Shown here: piece after piece, positions 1 through 6,796 of the stretch | Numbering within the stretch: position 1 is the stretch's first letter | How the letters are laid out: every line of letters begins with the position of its first letter | Assembly: GCA_945787595.1 (NCBI GenBank) | Contig: CALZJV010000017.1 | Span: 1-23,362, forward strand | DNA from: an uncultured Desulfobacterales bacterium | GTDB lineage: Bacteria > Desulfobacterota > Desulfobacteria > Desulfobacterales > JAFDCJ01 | Direction: 5' to 3' | Length of the DNA stretch: 23,362 nt | Notes under the pieces: model-generated | Told to the model about the DNA's origin: nothing | Database searches by the model: none | What the model saw: the letters and a program-made list of their open reading frames with translations, nothing else | Program-made: the position numbers and the translations under genes

Positions 1-1
1 A

Positions 2-838
2 TTCCAAAACTATGCACTCTTCCCCCATTTGACGGTGTTTGAGAACATCGCCTATGGACTGAAGATACGGCGGCTCTCAGCTCAAATCATTCGTGAGCAG
101 GCCGAGAAGATCATGCAGCTTGTCGGCCTGGAGGGACTGGCCGAACGCTCCCCTGCTCAGCTTTCAGGGGGCCAGCAGCAGCGTGTCAGCTTGGCCCGGT
201 CTCTGGTTATGGAGCCCAAGGTGCTTCTGCTCGATGAGCCGCTTTCCAACCTTGACGCCAAGCTGCGGGTATCCACCCGTCTGGAGATCCGCAAGCTGCA
301 GCAGCGGGTAGGGATAACATCGGTCTATGTGACCCATGATCAGGAAGAGGCCATGACCCTATCTGATCGGGTGGTCATCATGCATCAGGGGAAAATCATG
401 CAGATTGGAAGCCCCCAGGCAATTTATGCAAAACCGGCAAACCGTTTTGTGGCTGATTTTATTGGCAAGGCCAACTTTCTGGAAGGCCGGGTTGGAAGTA
501 TGGCATCCAATAATGAAATTGTCCTCGACATATTGAGCAAGAAATTTCAGATTTTTGTGCAAAAAGGTTCCTTTTCAGAAGGGCAACGCGTGCTTTTGGT
601 CGTTCGGCCGGAATCTGTAAAGCTGGAGCCGAAAAAGCCGGACACCCTTACCGGCACAGTCCAAGAAGCAGTTTATCTGGGTTCACAGATGGTGTATGAG
701 GTTGAGATAGCAAAATATATCATCACCGTGGAAATTGCCAATCCTCAGGAGCATATGGTTTTTAAAGCGGGTGAGGAAGTGACGATAAGTTTTCAGGAAA
801 AAAGCCTGCATATTTTACCCTACGAGGAGGTGCAGTAG
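2..838 (+). CDS. ABC transporter ATP-binding protein (PotA/UgpC/MalK type), 5'-truncated
   Basis: This is the ATPase subunit of an importer for sugars, polyols, polyamines or iron; it hydrolyses ATP on the cytoplasmic face of a two-permease transporter. The frame is open from the window edge and begins in the Q-loop (FQNYALFPHLTVFENI), so the Walker A part lies outside the window. Visible motifs are the signature LSGGQQQRVSLARSL, Walker B VLLLDEPLSNLDAKLR, and the H-loop VTHDQEEAM. The last roughly 120 residues form a TOBE-like regulatory/substrate-specificity domain (VRPESVKLEP). A TTG at 29 is inside the conserved Q-loop and is not a start. The gene ends 36 bases before a convergent HAD gene. 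Substrate cannot be read from sequence; the inositol-type dehydrogenases nearby make a polyol possible, but this is inference. Confidence 0.93.
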   Translation, partial: FQNYALFPHLTVFENIAYGLKIRRLSAQIIREQAEKIMQLVGLEGLAERSPAQLSGGQQQRVSLARSLVMEPKVLLLDEPLSNLDAKLRVSTRLEIRKLQQRVGITSVYVTHDQEEAMTLSDRVVIMHQGKIMQIGSPQAIYAKPANRFVADFIGKANFLEGRVGSMASNNEIVLDILSKKFQIFVQKGSFSEGQRVLLVVRPESVKLEPKKPDTLTGTVQEAVYLGSQMVYEVEIAKYIITVEIANPQEHMVFKAGEEVTISFQEKSLHILPYEEVQ

Positions 839-873
839 GCAACTGCTTGGAGATCATGTGCGCTTTTAACCAT

Positions 874-1605
874 TTAGGGGACCGTATTCAGAAACGCCAG
901 CAAGTTTTTTTTGGTTATTTTTTCCATGATATAGTCAGGCGGGTAAGAATTTCCTTCCTCCCAGATCCAGCCTTTGGCCATATAGCCAGTAACCAGCACA
1001 AAGAATACGTCCAGTTTTTTGCTGGCACCATCAGCTATTTTATTATCTCCGAACATGACCATTTCGTCGCCTTTAATGTTTAACCGATTCAGTGCTTCCT
1101 GAAAAAAGCGAAGATCAGGTTTTTCGATTCCAATACTCTCAGAAACAATGATGGTGTCAAAAAAGTGTCGCAGGTTTGTTTTTTCCAAATAGGAATCTAC
1201 CCGGATCACACTTTCATTGGACAAAAGTGCTATCCGAATGTTTTTGTCCCTTAATAACTGGAAGGTATCCACAATATCCTTGTCCGGCTGAATCTTATTC
1301 ATTAAAATCTCTCTGTACTTTTTTAAGGCTGCTTCGGCTGAAATAGCATTTATTGCTAATTCGTTAAACGTCTTTTCAAAGAAATCGAGTTCGCCAAACG
1401 TATGGCTGATAAATGGCTTTTTTGTGTTATGGTTGATTCTTTCAAAAGTGGCCACAAAGGCTTGCTTGGATTGAATGAGTGAGTTATCAAAAAGCCACTC
1501 ACACATATCAACCGTAGCGTCTTTTGCCAGGTGCGTATCATTAATAAGGGTATTGCCCAAATCAAATGCGAAGGCCTTTATCTTTCTTTTTTTGGTACTG
1601 AGCAT
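874..1605 (-). CDS. HAD-superfamily hydrolase (phosphatase-like)
   Basis: A 243-residue cytoplasmic HAD hydrolase, probably a small-molecule phosphatase. Motif I is FDLGNTL with nucleophile Asp15. Motif II is LLSNES, the motif III lysine lies in IEKPDLRFF, and motif IV is MFGDNKIADG. A helical cap domain occupies roughly residues 25-110. The second motif I aspartate (D+2), the usual acid/base of phosphatases, is Gly17, as also occurs in some DLGN-type HAD phosphatases. The ATG start lies just before the nucleophile segment, which fits family architecture. It converges on the ABC ATPase gene and has no obvious operon partner. Substrate unknown. Confidence 0.88.
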   Translation of the reverse strand: MLSTKKRKIKAFAFDLGNTLINDTHLAKDATVDMCEWLFDNSLIQSKQAFVATFERINHNTKKPFISHTFGELDFFEKTFNELAINAISAEAALKKYREILMNKIQPDKDIVDTFQLLRDKNIRIALLSNESVIRVDSYLEKTNLRHFFDTIIVSESIGIEKPDLRFFQEALNRLNIKGDEMVMFGDNKIADGASKKLDVFFVLVTGYMAKGWIWEEGNSYPPDYIMEKITKKNLLAFLNTVP

Positions 1606-1739
1606 GAATTTTCCTTGCTGCTTCTTAGGCTATCCGTCTATAAACCGCGGCTTTGATTCCTATATACAGGATTGCCTGAACTAATGTCAAGCAAGGGTAA
1701 GAGTTGGTATTGGCATCGTGATCTAGCTGAAAGTAGCAA

Positions 1740-1770
1740 TTGAAATTTTAGCGAATTTTTGAAATAAAAT
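1740..1770 (+). promoter_or_regulatory. Possible promoter of the iolG-like gene
   Basis: TTGAAA at 1740-1745 and TAAAAT at 1765-1770 are separated by 19 bases, about 45 bases before the start codon. The spacing is long and the surroundings are AT-rich, so this is weak. Confidence 0.25.
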
Positions 1771-1816
1771 AATCGTGCGTTCAGCACACAAAAAATTGCG
1801 TATTAAGGAGGGAGAC

Positions 1817-2821
1817 ATGAAATTAGGATTGATTGGCGCCGGAAGAATTGGCAAATTGCATGCTGAACTGCTTACCTACCATATTCCGCAGGCTGAAATA
1901 AAAACGGTTGCTGAAATTTATATAGATGATGTTAAAGCGTGGGCAAGCCACTTAAGAATTTTGAATCTTACAACGGATTACAACGATATTTTGAACGATG
2001 CTGAAATCGAAGCCGTGCTGATCTGCTCTTCAACGGATACGCATGCCCAATTAATCATCGAAGCCGCTAAGGCGGGCAAACACATTTTTTGCGAAAAGCC
2101 GATTGATTTCAATATTGAAAAAATCAAGCAAGCATTAAATTCAGTTAAAGCTGCAGGGGTGAAAATGCAGATTGGTTTTAATCGAAGATTTGACCATAAC
2201 TTTAAGAAGATCCGCGAAGTCGTGGAATCCGGCAAAATCGGAGACATACACATTGTTAAGATTACTTCCAGAGATCCTGCGCCGCCTCCCATTGAATATT
2301 TAAAAGTTTCTGGTGGTATTTTTTTGGACATGGCGATTCATGACTTTGATATGGCCAGGTATTTATCCACCAGCGAAGTCGATACTGTTTATGCGCAGGG
2401 AGCTGTTCTGATCGATCCCGCAATAGGAGAACTCGGTGACGTCGATACGGCAATCACCACACTAACGTTTAAAAATGGCGCCCTAGGTGTTATCGACAAC
2501 AGCAGGCAGGCTGTCTACGGATATGATCAAAGAGTGGAAGTGTTTGGATCCAAAGGGTGTGTTGACGTCAAAAACGACTTCCCAAATTCCGCTATATTGA
2601 GCACGGCGGACGGGGTCACCCGCGAGAAACCCCACCATTTCTTTTTAGAAAGGTACAAAACGTCATATATTGAAGAATTAAAAGCGTTTACCGAGGCCGT
2701 CGCAAGAGATGAAGAAACTCCGGTAACCGGAAATGACGGTTTGCAGCCTGTTCTTATCGGTGTGGCAGCCTTAAAATCTTTAACTGAAAAAAAACCTGTT
2801 AAAATCGAAGAGGTGGCATGA
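1817..2821 (+). CDS. iolG: Gfo/Idh/MocA oxidoreductase, probable inositol 2-dehydrogenase
   Basis: Predicted to oxidise myo-inositol (or a related cyclitol/sugar) to 2-keto-myo-inositol with NAD+. The 334-residue length is usual for IolG. The N-terminal Rossmann motif is GLIGAGRIGKLH (residues 4-15). The EKP motif is at 93-95 with the conserved lysine Lys94, and the catalytic pair lies in DMAIHDFD (Asp171, His175). The stretch GFNRRFD matches IolG-like members. The ATG at 1817 is chosen because AAGGAGGGAG precedes it directly; an in-frame ATG-less extension upstream lacks a ribosome site. The stop codon overlaps the ATG of the next (broken) frame as ATGA, implying a former translationally coupled operon. 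Other Gfo/Idh/MocA substrates cannot be excluded. Confidence 0.82.
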   Translation: MKLGLIGAGRIGKLHAELLTYHIPQAEIKTVAEIYIDDVKAWASHLRILNLTTDYNDILNDAEIEAVLICSSTDTHAQLIIEAAKAGKHIFCEKPIDFNIEKIKQALNSVKAAGVKMQIGFNRRFDHNFKKIREVVESGKIGDIHIVKITSRDPAPPPIEYLKVSGGIFLDMAIHDFDMARYLSTSEVDTVYAQGAVLIDPAIGELGDVDTAITTLTFKNGALGVIDNSRQAVYGYDQRVEVFGSKGCVDVKNDFPNSAILSTADGVTREKPHHFFLERYKTSYIEELKAFTEAVARDEETPVTGNDGLQPVLIGVAALKSLTEKKPVKIEEVA

Positions 2822-2949
2822 AAATACCTGTATGTATTGAGATGCTTTTCACCGAAGTGCCTTTTGAAGACAGATTTTCGTTCTTAAAAAACTGCTATGC
2901 CCCTATTGTCCTGGCTTTGGAACCACTGGCTTCCGGAATGTTGGCCTGA
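2818..2949 (+). pseudogene. Stub of hydroxypyruvate isomerase/sugar epimerase-family gene
   Basis: A 43-codon frame begins at the ATGA overlap with iolG. Its first about 25 residues (MKIPVCIEMLFTEVPFEDRF) match the start of Hyi/IolO-type TIM-barrel isomerases, which begin with a similar 'SMLF-E-PF-DRF' segment and are normally about 260 residues. After SFLKNC the sequence stops resembling the family (YAPIVLALEPLASGMLA) and ends at TGA. About 100 bases later the next gene begins. This looks like an internal deletion that removed nearly all of the gene. The family assignment rests on a short segment. Confidence 0.6.
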
Positions 2950-3052
2950 GGTTCGCCATAGGTGTTTGTTGACAGATACCTACCTGTTATGTATGTTCGA
3001 ATCCTGGCGCTGTAGAAATTATCCATAACGAATAGATAGAAAGGATAGGCTT

Positions 3053-4207
3053 ATGAAAGGCTTAGTCTTGGACGCCAAGTGGGAGCCCAAACCTGAGTAT
3101 AAACTCTCGGATTGGGAAAAAGAAACGGGTAAGGCCATCAGCGGATGTCTGGTCTGGAAGGGACCAAAGTTGGAGGTTCGGTCCTGGCCGGATTGTACCC
3201 CGGGCCCCAAGGAAGTGCTGATCAAAGTAAAGGCCTGCGGCGTGTGCGGCTCGGATATGCACTTTTATGAAACGGACGAGGACGACTATATCCTCTATCC
3301 CGGCCTGACCAAATTCCCCACCATCCTGGGCCATGAATTCTCAGGCAAAGTGGTTGAAGTGGGAAAGGAAGTCTCTCAGCTTAAAGAAGGAGACATGATC
3401 ACCGCCGAAGAGATGATCTGGTGCGGCCGATGCACCCCCTGCCGCAATGGGTATCCCAACCACTGCCTCAACCTCGAGGAAATCGGTTTTACCATCCCCG
3501 GAGCCTTTGCCAATTTTATCGCCATGGACGAGAAGTTCTGCTGGAAGATCGATGCATTGGCCGAGCGGTTTGGTGACGATGAAAAAGCCTATGAAGTAGG
3601 CGCCCTGACCGAACCCACCTGTGTGGCCTACAACGGTATGTTCGAGCGGGGCGGGGGGTTTCGCCCCGGACATTACGTCTCCGTTTTCGGCGCCGGATCC
3701 ATCGGACTGGCCGCCATCGGACTGGCCAAAGCCGCCGGAGCCGGAACAGTCGCCGCTTTTGAATTGTCTCCCAATCGCCGCGAGTTGGCCGGGCAGGTGG
3801 GAGCCGATCATGTTTACGATCCAACCGAGGTCACTCCCCATGAAGTCTTGATGGAACTGAGCAAAGGCGAAGGTTTCGATTTCCACGTCGAAGCCGCCGG
3901 CGCTCCGCATCTGGTCGTTCCCGAAATGGAAAAGTCTCTGGCTATCAACGGTAAAATCATTCAGATCGGACGGGCAGCCCAACGAGTACCCATGTACCTC
4001 GAAACCTTCCAGGTCCGACGGTCACAATTCTTCGGCGCCCAGGGACATTCCGGACATGAGACCTTTCCCAACGCTATCCGCATGGTAGCCGCGGGCCGGT
4101 TGGATTTAAGCCCCATTATCTCCGCCCGGTATCCCCTGGATAACGCCATAGATGCCATCGCAAAATCCACGGATCGCAGTGACGGAAAGATACTGGTAAA
4201 ACCTTAG
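3053..4207 (+). CDS. Zinc-dependent alcohol dehydrogenase, probable scyllo-inosose 3-dehydrogenase-like
   Basis: A 384-residue medium-chain dehydrogenase. Catalytic zinc ligands visible are Cys65 (CGVCGSD) and His94-Glu95 (LGHEFSG). The structural zinc site is Cys124, Cys127, Cys130 and Cys138 (CGRCTPCRNGYPNHC). The Rossmann fold GAGSIGLAAIG is at about 213-223. The long N-terminal extension (about 30 residues before the core) and the PGLTKFPTILGHE segment resemble the Thermotoga-type scyllo-inosose 3-dehydrogenase (IolM), which acts directly after IolG. The neighbouring iolG-like gene supports that role, but sorbitol or butanediol dehydrogenase activity is possible. AAAGGA lies about 9 bases before the ATG. 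Codon use looks more GC-rich than in iolG, with many GCC and CCC codons. Confidence 0.8.
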   Translation: MKGLVLDAKWEPKPEYKLSDWEKETGKAISGCLVWKGPKLEVRSWPDCTPGPKEVLIKVKACGVCGSDMHFYETDEDDYILYPGLTKFPTILGHEFSGKVVEVGKEVSQLKEGDMITAEEMIWCGRCTPCRNGYPNHCLNLEEIGFTIPGAFANFIAMDEKFCWKIDALAERFGDDEKAYEVGALTEPTCVAYNGMFERGGGFRPGHYVSVFGAGSIGLAAIGLAKAAGAGTVAAFELSPNRRELAGQVGADHVYDPTEVTPHEVLMELSKGEGFDFHVEAAGAPHLVVPEMEKSLAINGKIIQIGRAAQRVPMYLETFQVRRSQFFGAQGHSGHETFPNAIRMVAAGRLDLSPIISARYPLDNAIDAIAKSTDRSDGKILVKP

Positions 4208-4292
4208 ATCGGCCCAGATGGCCGGCCTCGGGATCGTTCACCAAAAAAGGAGGCGATACAAAAAAAGTGCCAGACAAGGTCTTGGTAATTTG

Positions 4293-4312
4293 AAATGTTA
4301 ACGTTAACATTT
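4293..4312. promoter_or_regulatory. Perfect 20-bp palindrome, LacI-family operator type
   Basis: AAATGTTAACGTTAACATTT is perfectly self-complementary with a central CG. The core TGTTAACGTTAACA has the size and central CpG typical of LacI/GalR-family operators and differs by one base from the Gram-positive cre consensus. It lies 86 bases after the stop of the zinc dehydrogenase gene. No LacI-family gene is in the window. Binding protein and target gene are unknown. Confidence 0.55.
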
Positions 4313-4317
4313 ATGCA

Positions 4318-4592
4318 ATCTGTTGAAAAAAACGCGATAAATGTTTCGACTTCCTGCGGATCTTCGAAGGCATACATGGCCGAGGTCAAATGAGAATTTC
4401 CTTTTACCACGAATCAGCCACCGACGTTTCGTAGACCCGCCCACCATCCTGCCGAAGACGTTCCAAAAACAGTTGGTTTTTTCGATAGCCAAATCCACAG
4501 ACAGTTTCTTTATCGACGCCGTCATCTAATGAGTCTATGCTCACTGAAGAGAGCCTTTGAACCATAAATTCTTCAGCAGGCTTTCTTTCCAT
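4318..4592 (-). pseudogene. Possible decayed C-terminus of a fold-type I PLP enzyme
   Basis: One minus-strand frame from 4592 contains FLERLRQDGGRVYETSVADSW and then a stop. Shifting frame at about 4405 continues as KGNSHLTSAMYAFEDPQEV, then ETFIAFF. Joined, this resembles the C-terminal 'LRxSxxxYNTxEEVDRFVxxL' segment of class V aminotransferases/cysteine desulfurases. There is no ribosome site, and a frameshift would be needed. This is weak and could be chance. Confidence 0.28.
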
Positions 4593-4674
4593 GTTAATAA
4601 TGTGATACTATGCCTGTGTGCTGCTGCTGGAATGTTGATTGCGAGATAGAATAATCCAAATGGGGGGCAACAAA

Positions 4675-5310
4675 ATGGCTTATTCGAGTCGACGTTTAAT
4701 TCCGCAAAGTTTGCAGGACAGTTTTATAAAATTGCTGTCACCATTAATCACGCTTTTTTCGAAATGGGGGTTGCGTCCACACTATTTTACCATTGCAGGT
4801 GTCGTCATAACATCCCTGGGGGCAGCAGCTTTTATGATGGGGTATATGCGGCCGGCAGGTATATTCATTTTGTTCGGTGGTTTCTGCGATACGATTGACG
4901 GGTCGCTGGCACGCAGTACCGGAAAGGCTTCGCGGTTTGGTGCACTATTGGACTCCACCGTCGATCGTTACTCCGAATTTATTATGTATCTGGGTATCGC
5001 CGTCTATTTTATCGACTTTGGAGATTACAGCACCTCAGCTGCTGCATATTTGGCCTTGTGCGGATCGTTTATGGTCAGCTATGCACGCGGTCGCGCTGAA
5101 AGTTTGGGTTTTGAAGCCAAACTGGGATTTATGCAACGTCCCGAGCGTATCATCCTGATCGGGCTGGGGGCGTTAATTCACATCACGGCTTTTAAAATCG
5201 CCATTTGGCTGGTGGCCTTGCTGGCCAATTTTACCGCCTTGCAAAGAATCCGATGCGCTTACAAACAGGATTCGGCCCGCTTCAAGGACGATGTTGTCTT
5301 AAAAACATAA
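4675..5310 (+). CDS. CDP-alcohol phosphatidyltransferase family membrane protein
   Basis: Transfers a phosphatidyl (or related) group from a CDP-activated donor to an alcohol, releasing CMP, in the inner membrane. The full family motif is present: Asp72, Asp75-Gly76, Ala79-Arg80, Gly89, Asp93 and Asp97 (CDTIDGSLAR, then GALLDSTVDR). Length is 211 residues with several hydrophobic segments (about 38-58, 60-72, 102-120, 123-140, 163-190), typical for PgsA/PssA/PI-phosphate synthase-like enzymes. The ATG at 4675 is preferred, with a GGGGGG run just upstream; earlier in-frame starts (4639, 4660) are possible. The acceptor (glycerol phosphate, inositol phosphate, serine) is not decided by the motif. 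It is separated from the FAD gene by about 70 bases, so cotranscription is possible. Confidence 0.85.
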   Translation: MAYSSRRLIPQSLQDSFIKLLSPLITLFSKWGLRPHYFTIAGVVITSLGAAAFMMGYMRPAGIFILFGGFCDTIDGSLARSTGKASRFGALLDSTVDRYSEFIMYLGIAVYFIDFGDYSTSAAAYLALCGSFMVSYARGRAESLGFEAKLGFMQRPERIILIGLGALIHITAFKIAIWLVALLANFTALQRIRCAYKQDSARFKDDVVLKT

Positions 5311-5382
5311 ACCTGAATTGAGAGCGTTTTAAATTTTAGAAAGAGACAATTTTGTTTTATCTACTAAGGAACTGAAAAAAAT

Positions 5383-6759
5383 ATGAACTACGATGTCATT
5401 ATTGTTGGTGGAGGGCCGGCCGGTATGTTTTCGGCCTATTACTTGAGTGAGCATTCTGACAAAAGGGTCCTGCTCATTGAAAAAGGTAAAACCTCCCAAA
5501 AGCGTAATTGTCCGATCACGTCTTATCAGGAGTGCATCAAATGCAAGCCCTGTAATATTCTCAGCGGCATCGGAGGTGCCGGCCTTTTTTCGGATGGCAA
5601 GCTGAACTACATTTATAAATTAGGTAAAACCGATCTGTCCCAGTTTATGCCCCTTCAGCAGGCCGAGAAACTGATCGATGAAACCGAAAAAATTTTCAAC
5701 AAATTTGGCATGGACGGACCTTCCTACCCCACCGACATGGAGGAGGCCCGGGAAATACGCAAACGAGCCAAGCGTTACGGCATCGATCTTCTCATCATCA
5801 AGCAGAAACACTTGGGCAGCGATCGCCTTCCGGAACACATTGCCTGTATGGCCGATTTCATCAAATCCAACGGGGTGATTGTACACACCTCAGAAGAGGT
5901 TAAAGAAGTCATTATTGAAAACAACCACGCCGTCGGTGTGGTGACCAACCGCAAGAGTTATTTTGCCGACAATGTAATTTTAGCTCCCGGTCGCGTGGGT
6001 GCGGATTGGGTCGGCGGACTGGCTCAAAAGCACGGCATCGGGCTGACACATCGCGGTATTGAAGTGGGTGTGCGGGTCGAGGTTCACAATGATATTATGC
6101 AAGATCTCTGTGAAGTCATCTATGACCCTACATTTTTTATTCAAACCGCCAAATACGACGATCAAACACGAACATTCTGCACGAACAAGGGAGGTTTTGT
6201 ATCATTAGAACGATACAGTAATTTTGTTTGTGTTAACGGGCATGCCTACCGGGATAAAAAATCACAAAACACAAACTTCGCATTTTTATCTAAAGTAGTT
6301 CTCACAGAGCCGGTGACCGACAATCAGGCCTATGGAGAGTCTATCGGAGGCCTGGCAACCCTGATTGGCGGTGGTAAACCTATTTTGCAACGGTTCGGTG
6401 ATCTCAAGCGTGGCCGTCGCAGCACCTGGCACCGGATCAGAAAGGGATACATCGAACCTACTATGATCGATGTCGTCTGCGGTGATATCGCCATGGCATT
6501 GCCTGAAAGGATTCTGACGAATATTATCGAGGGATTGGAGAAATTAAACTGCGTAATACCGGGAGTGGCCAATGATGAAACCCTGCTTTATGCGCCTGAG
6601 ATAAAGTTTTTTGCCACCCAGATTGACACATCTAAGAATTTAGAAACGAAAATAAAAGGCATTTACGTGGCCGGCGACGGTCCGGGGGTCGCCGGAAATA
6701 TCGTTTCAGCCAGTGCCACCGGTTTGATCCCGGCCAAAGCCATTATTGCCGGGAGCTGA
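5383..6759 (+). CDS. FAD-dependent dehydrogenase of the COG2509 type
   Basis: A 458-residue flavoprotein. The N-terminal dinucleotide-binding motif is VIIVGGGPAGMFSAYYL (Gly9-Gly14), followed by an acidic strand end (LLIEKGK). A cysteine-rich patch follows (NCPITSYQECIKCKPCNILSG), then GGAGLFSDGKLNY, a conserved feature of this uncharacterised dehydrogenase family. The C-terminal FAD motif GIYVAGDGPGVAGNIVSAS is intact. The family is related to GidA/BaiN-like oxidoreductases; substrate is unknown. AAGGA precedes the ATG by about a dozen bases. It is convergent with selD, with only 37 bases between stops. The four clustered cysteines might bind metal or take part in redox chemistry, which is inference. 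Confidence 0.85.
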   Translation: MNYDVIIVGGGPAGMFSAYYLSEHSDKRVLLIEKGKTSQKRNCPITSYQECIKCKPCNILSGIGGAGLFSDGKLNYIYKLGKTDLSQFMPLQQAEKLIDETEKIFNKFGMDGPSYPTDMEEAREIRKRAKRYGIDLLIIKQKHLGSDRLPEHIACMADFIKSNGVIVHTSEEVKEVIIENNHAVGVVTNRKSYFADNVILAPGRVGADWVGGLAQKHGIGLTHRGIEVGVRVEVHNDIMQDLCEVIYDPTFFIQTAKYDDQTRTFCTNKGGFVSLERYSNFVCVNGHAYRDKKSQNTNFAFLSKVVLTEPVTDNQAYGESIGGLATLIGGGKPILQRFGDLKRGRRSTWHRIRKGYIEPTMIDVVCGDIAMALPERILTNIIEGLEKLNCVIPGVANDETLLYAPEIKFFATQIDTSKNLETKIKGIYVAGDGPGVAGNIVSASATGLIPAKAIIAGS

Positions 6760-6796
6760 GTCCGCACAAGCCGGAATCGACTGTTAAATATTCATT

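Larger units (their letters stand above)
4208..4674. other. Gene-poor stretch between polyol island and phospholipid gene
   Basis: No intact gene is convincing here. At 4248-4254 there is a strong AAGGAGG, followed by GTG at 4267 and only eight sense codons before TGA at 4291. Directly after lies a 20-bp palindrome (listed separately). The minus strand from about 4592 to 4320 has protein-like sequence split between two frames (listed separately). The layout fits erosion of an operon. Confidence 0.5.

Noticed and set aside
2990..3016. tRNA T-loop-like sequence GTTCGAATCC before the zinc dehydrogenase gene
   Set aside because: The flanking bases do not pair as a T stem, and no acceptor, D or anticodon arm could be placed.
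3341..3982. Long minus-strand open frame (213 codons) inside the zinc dehydrogenase gene
   Set aside because: It is antisense to a clear dehydrogenase with all zinc ligands, the product is Gly/Ser-rich without fold features, and it reflects GC-rich codon use of the real gene.
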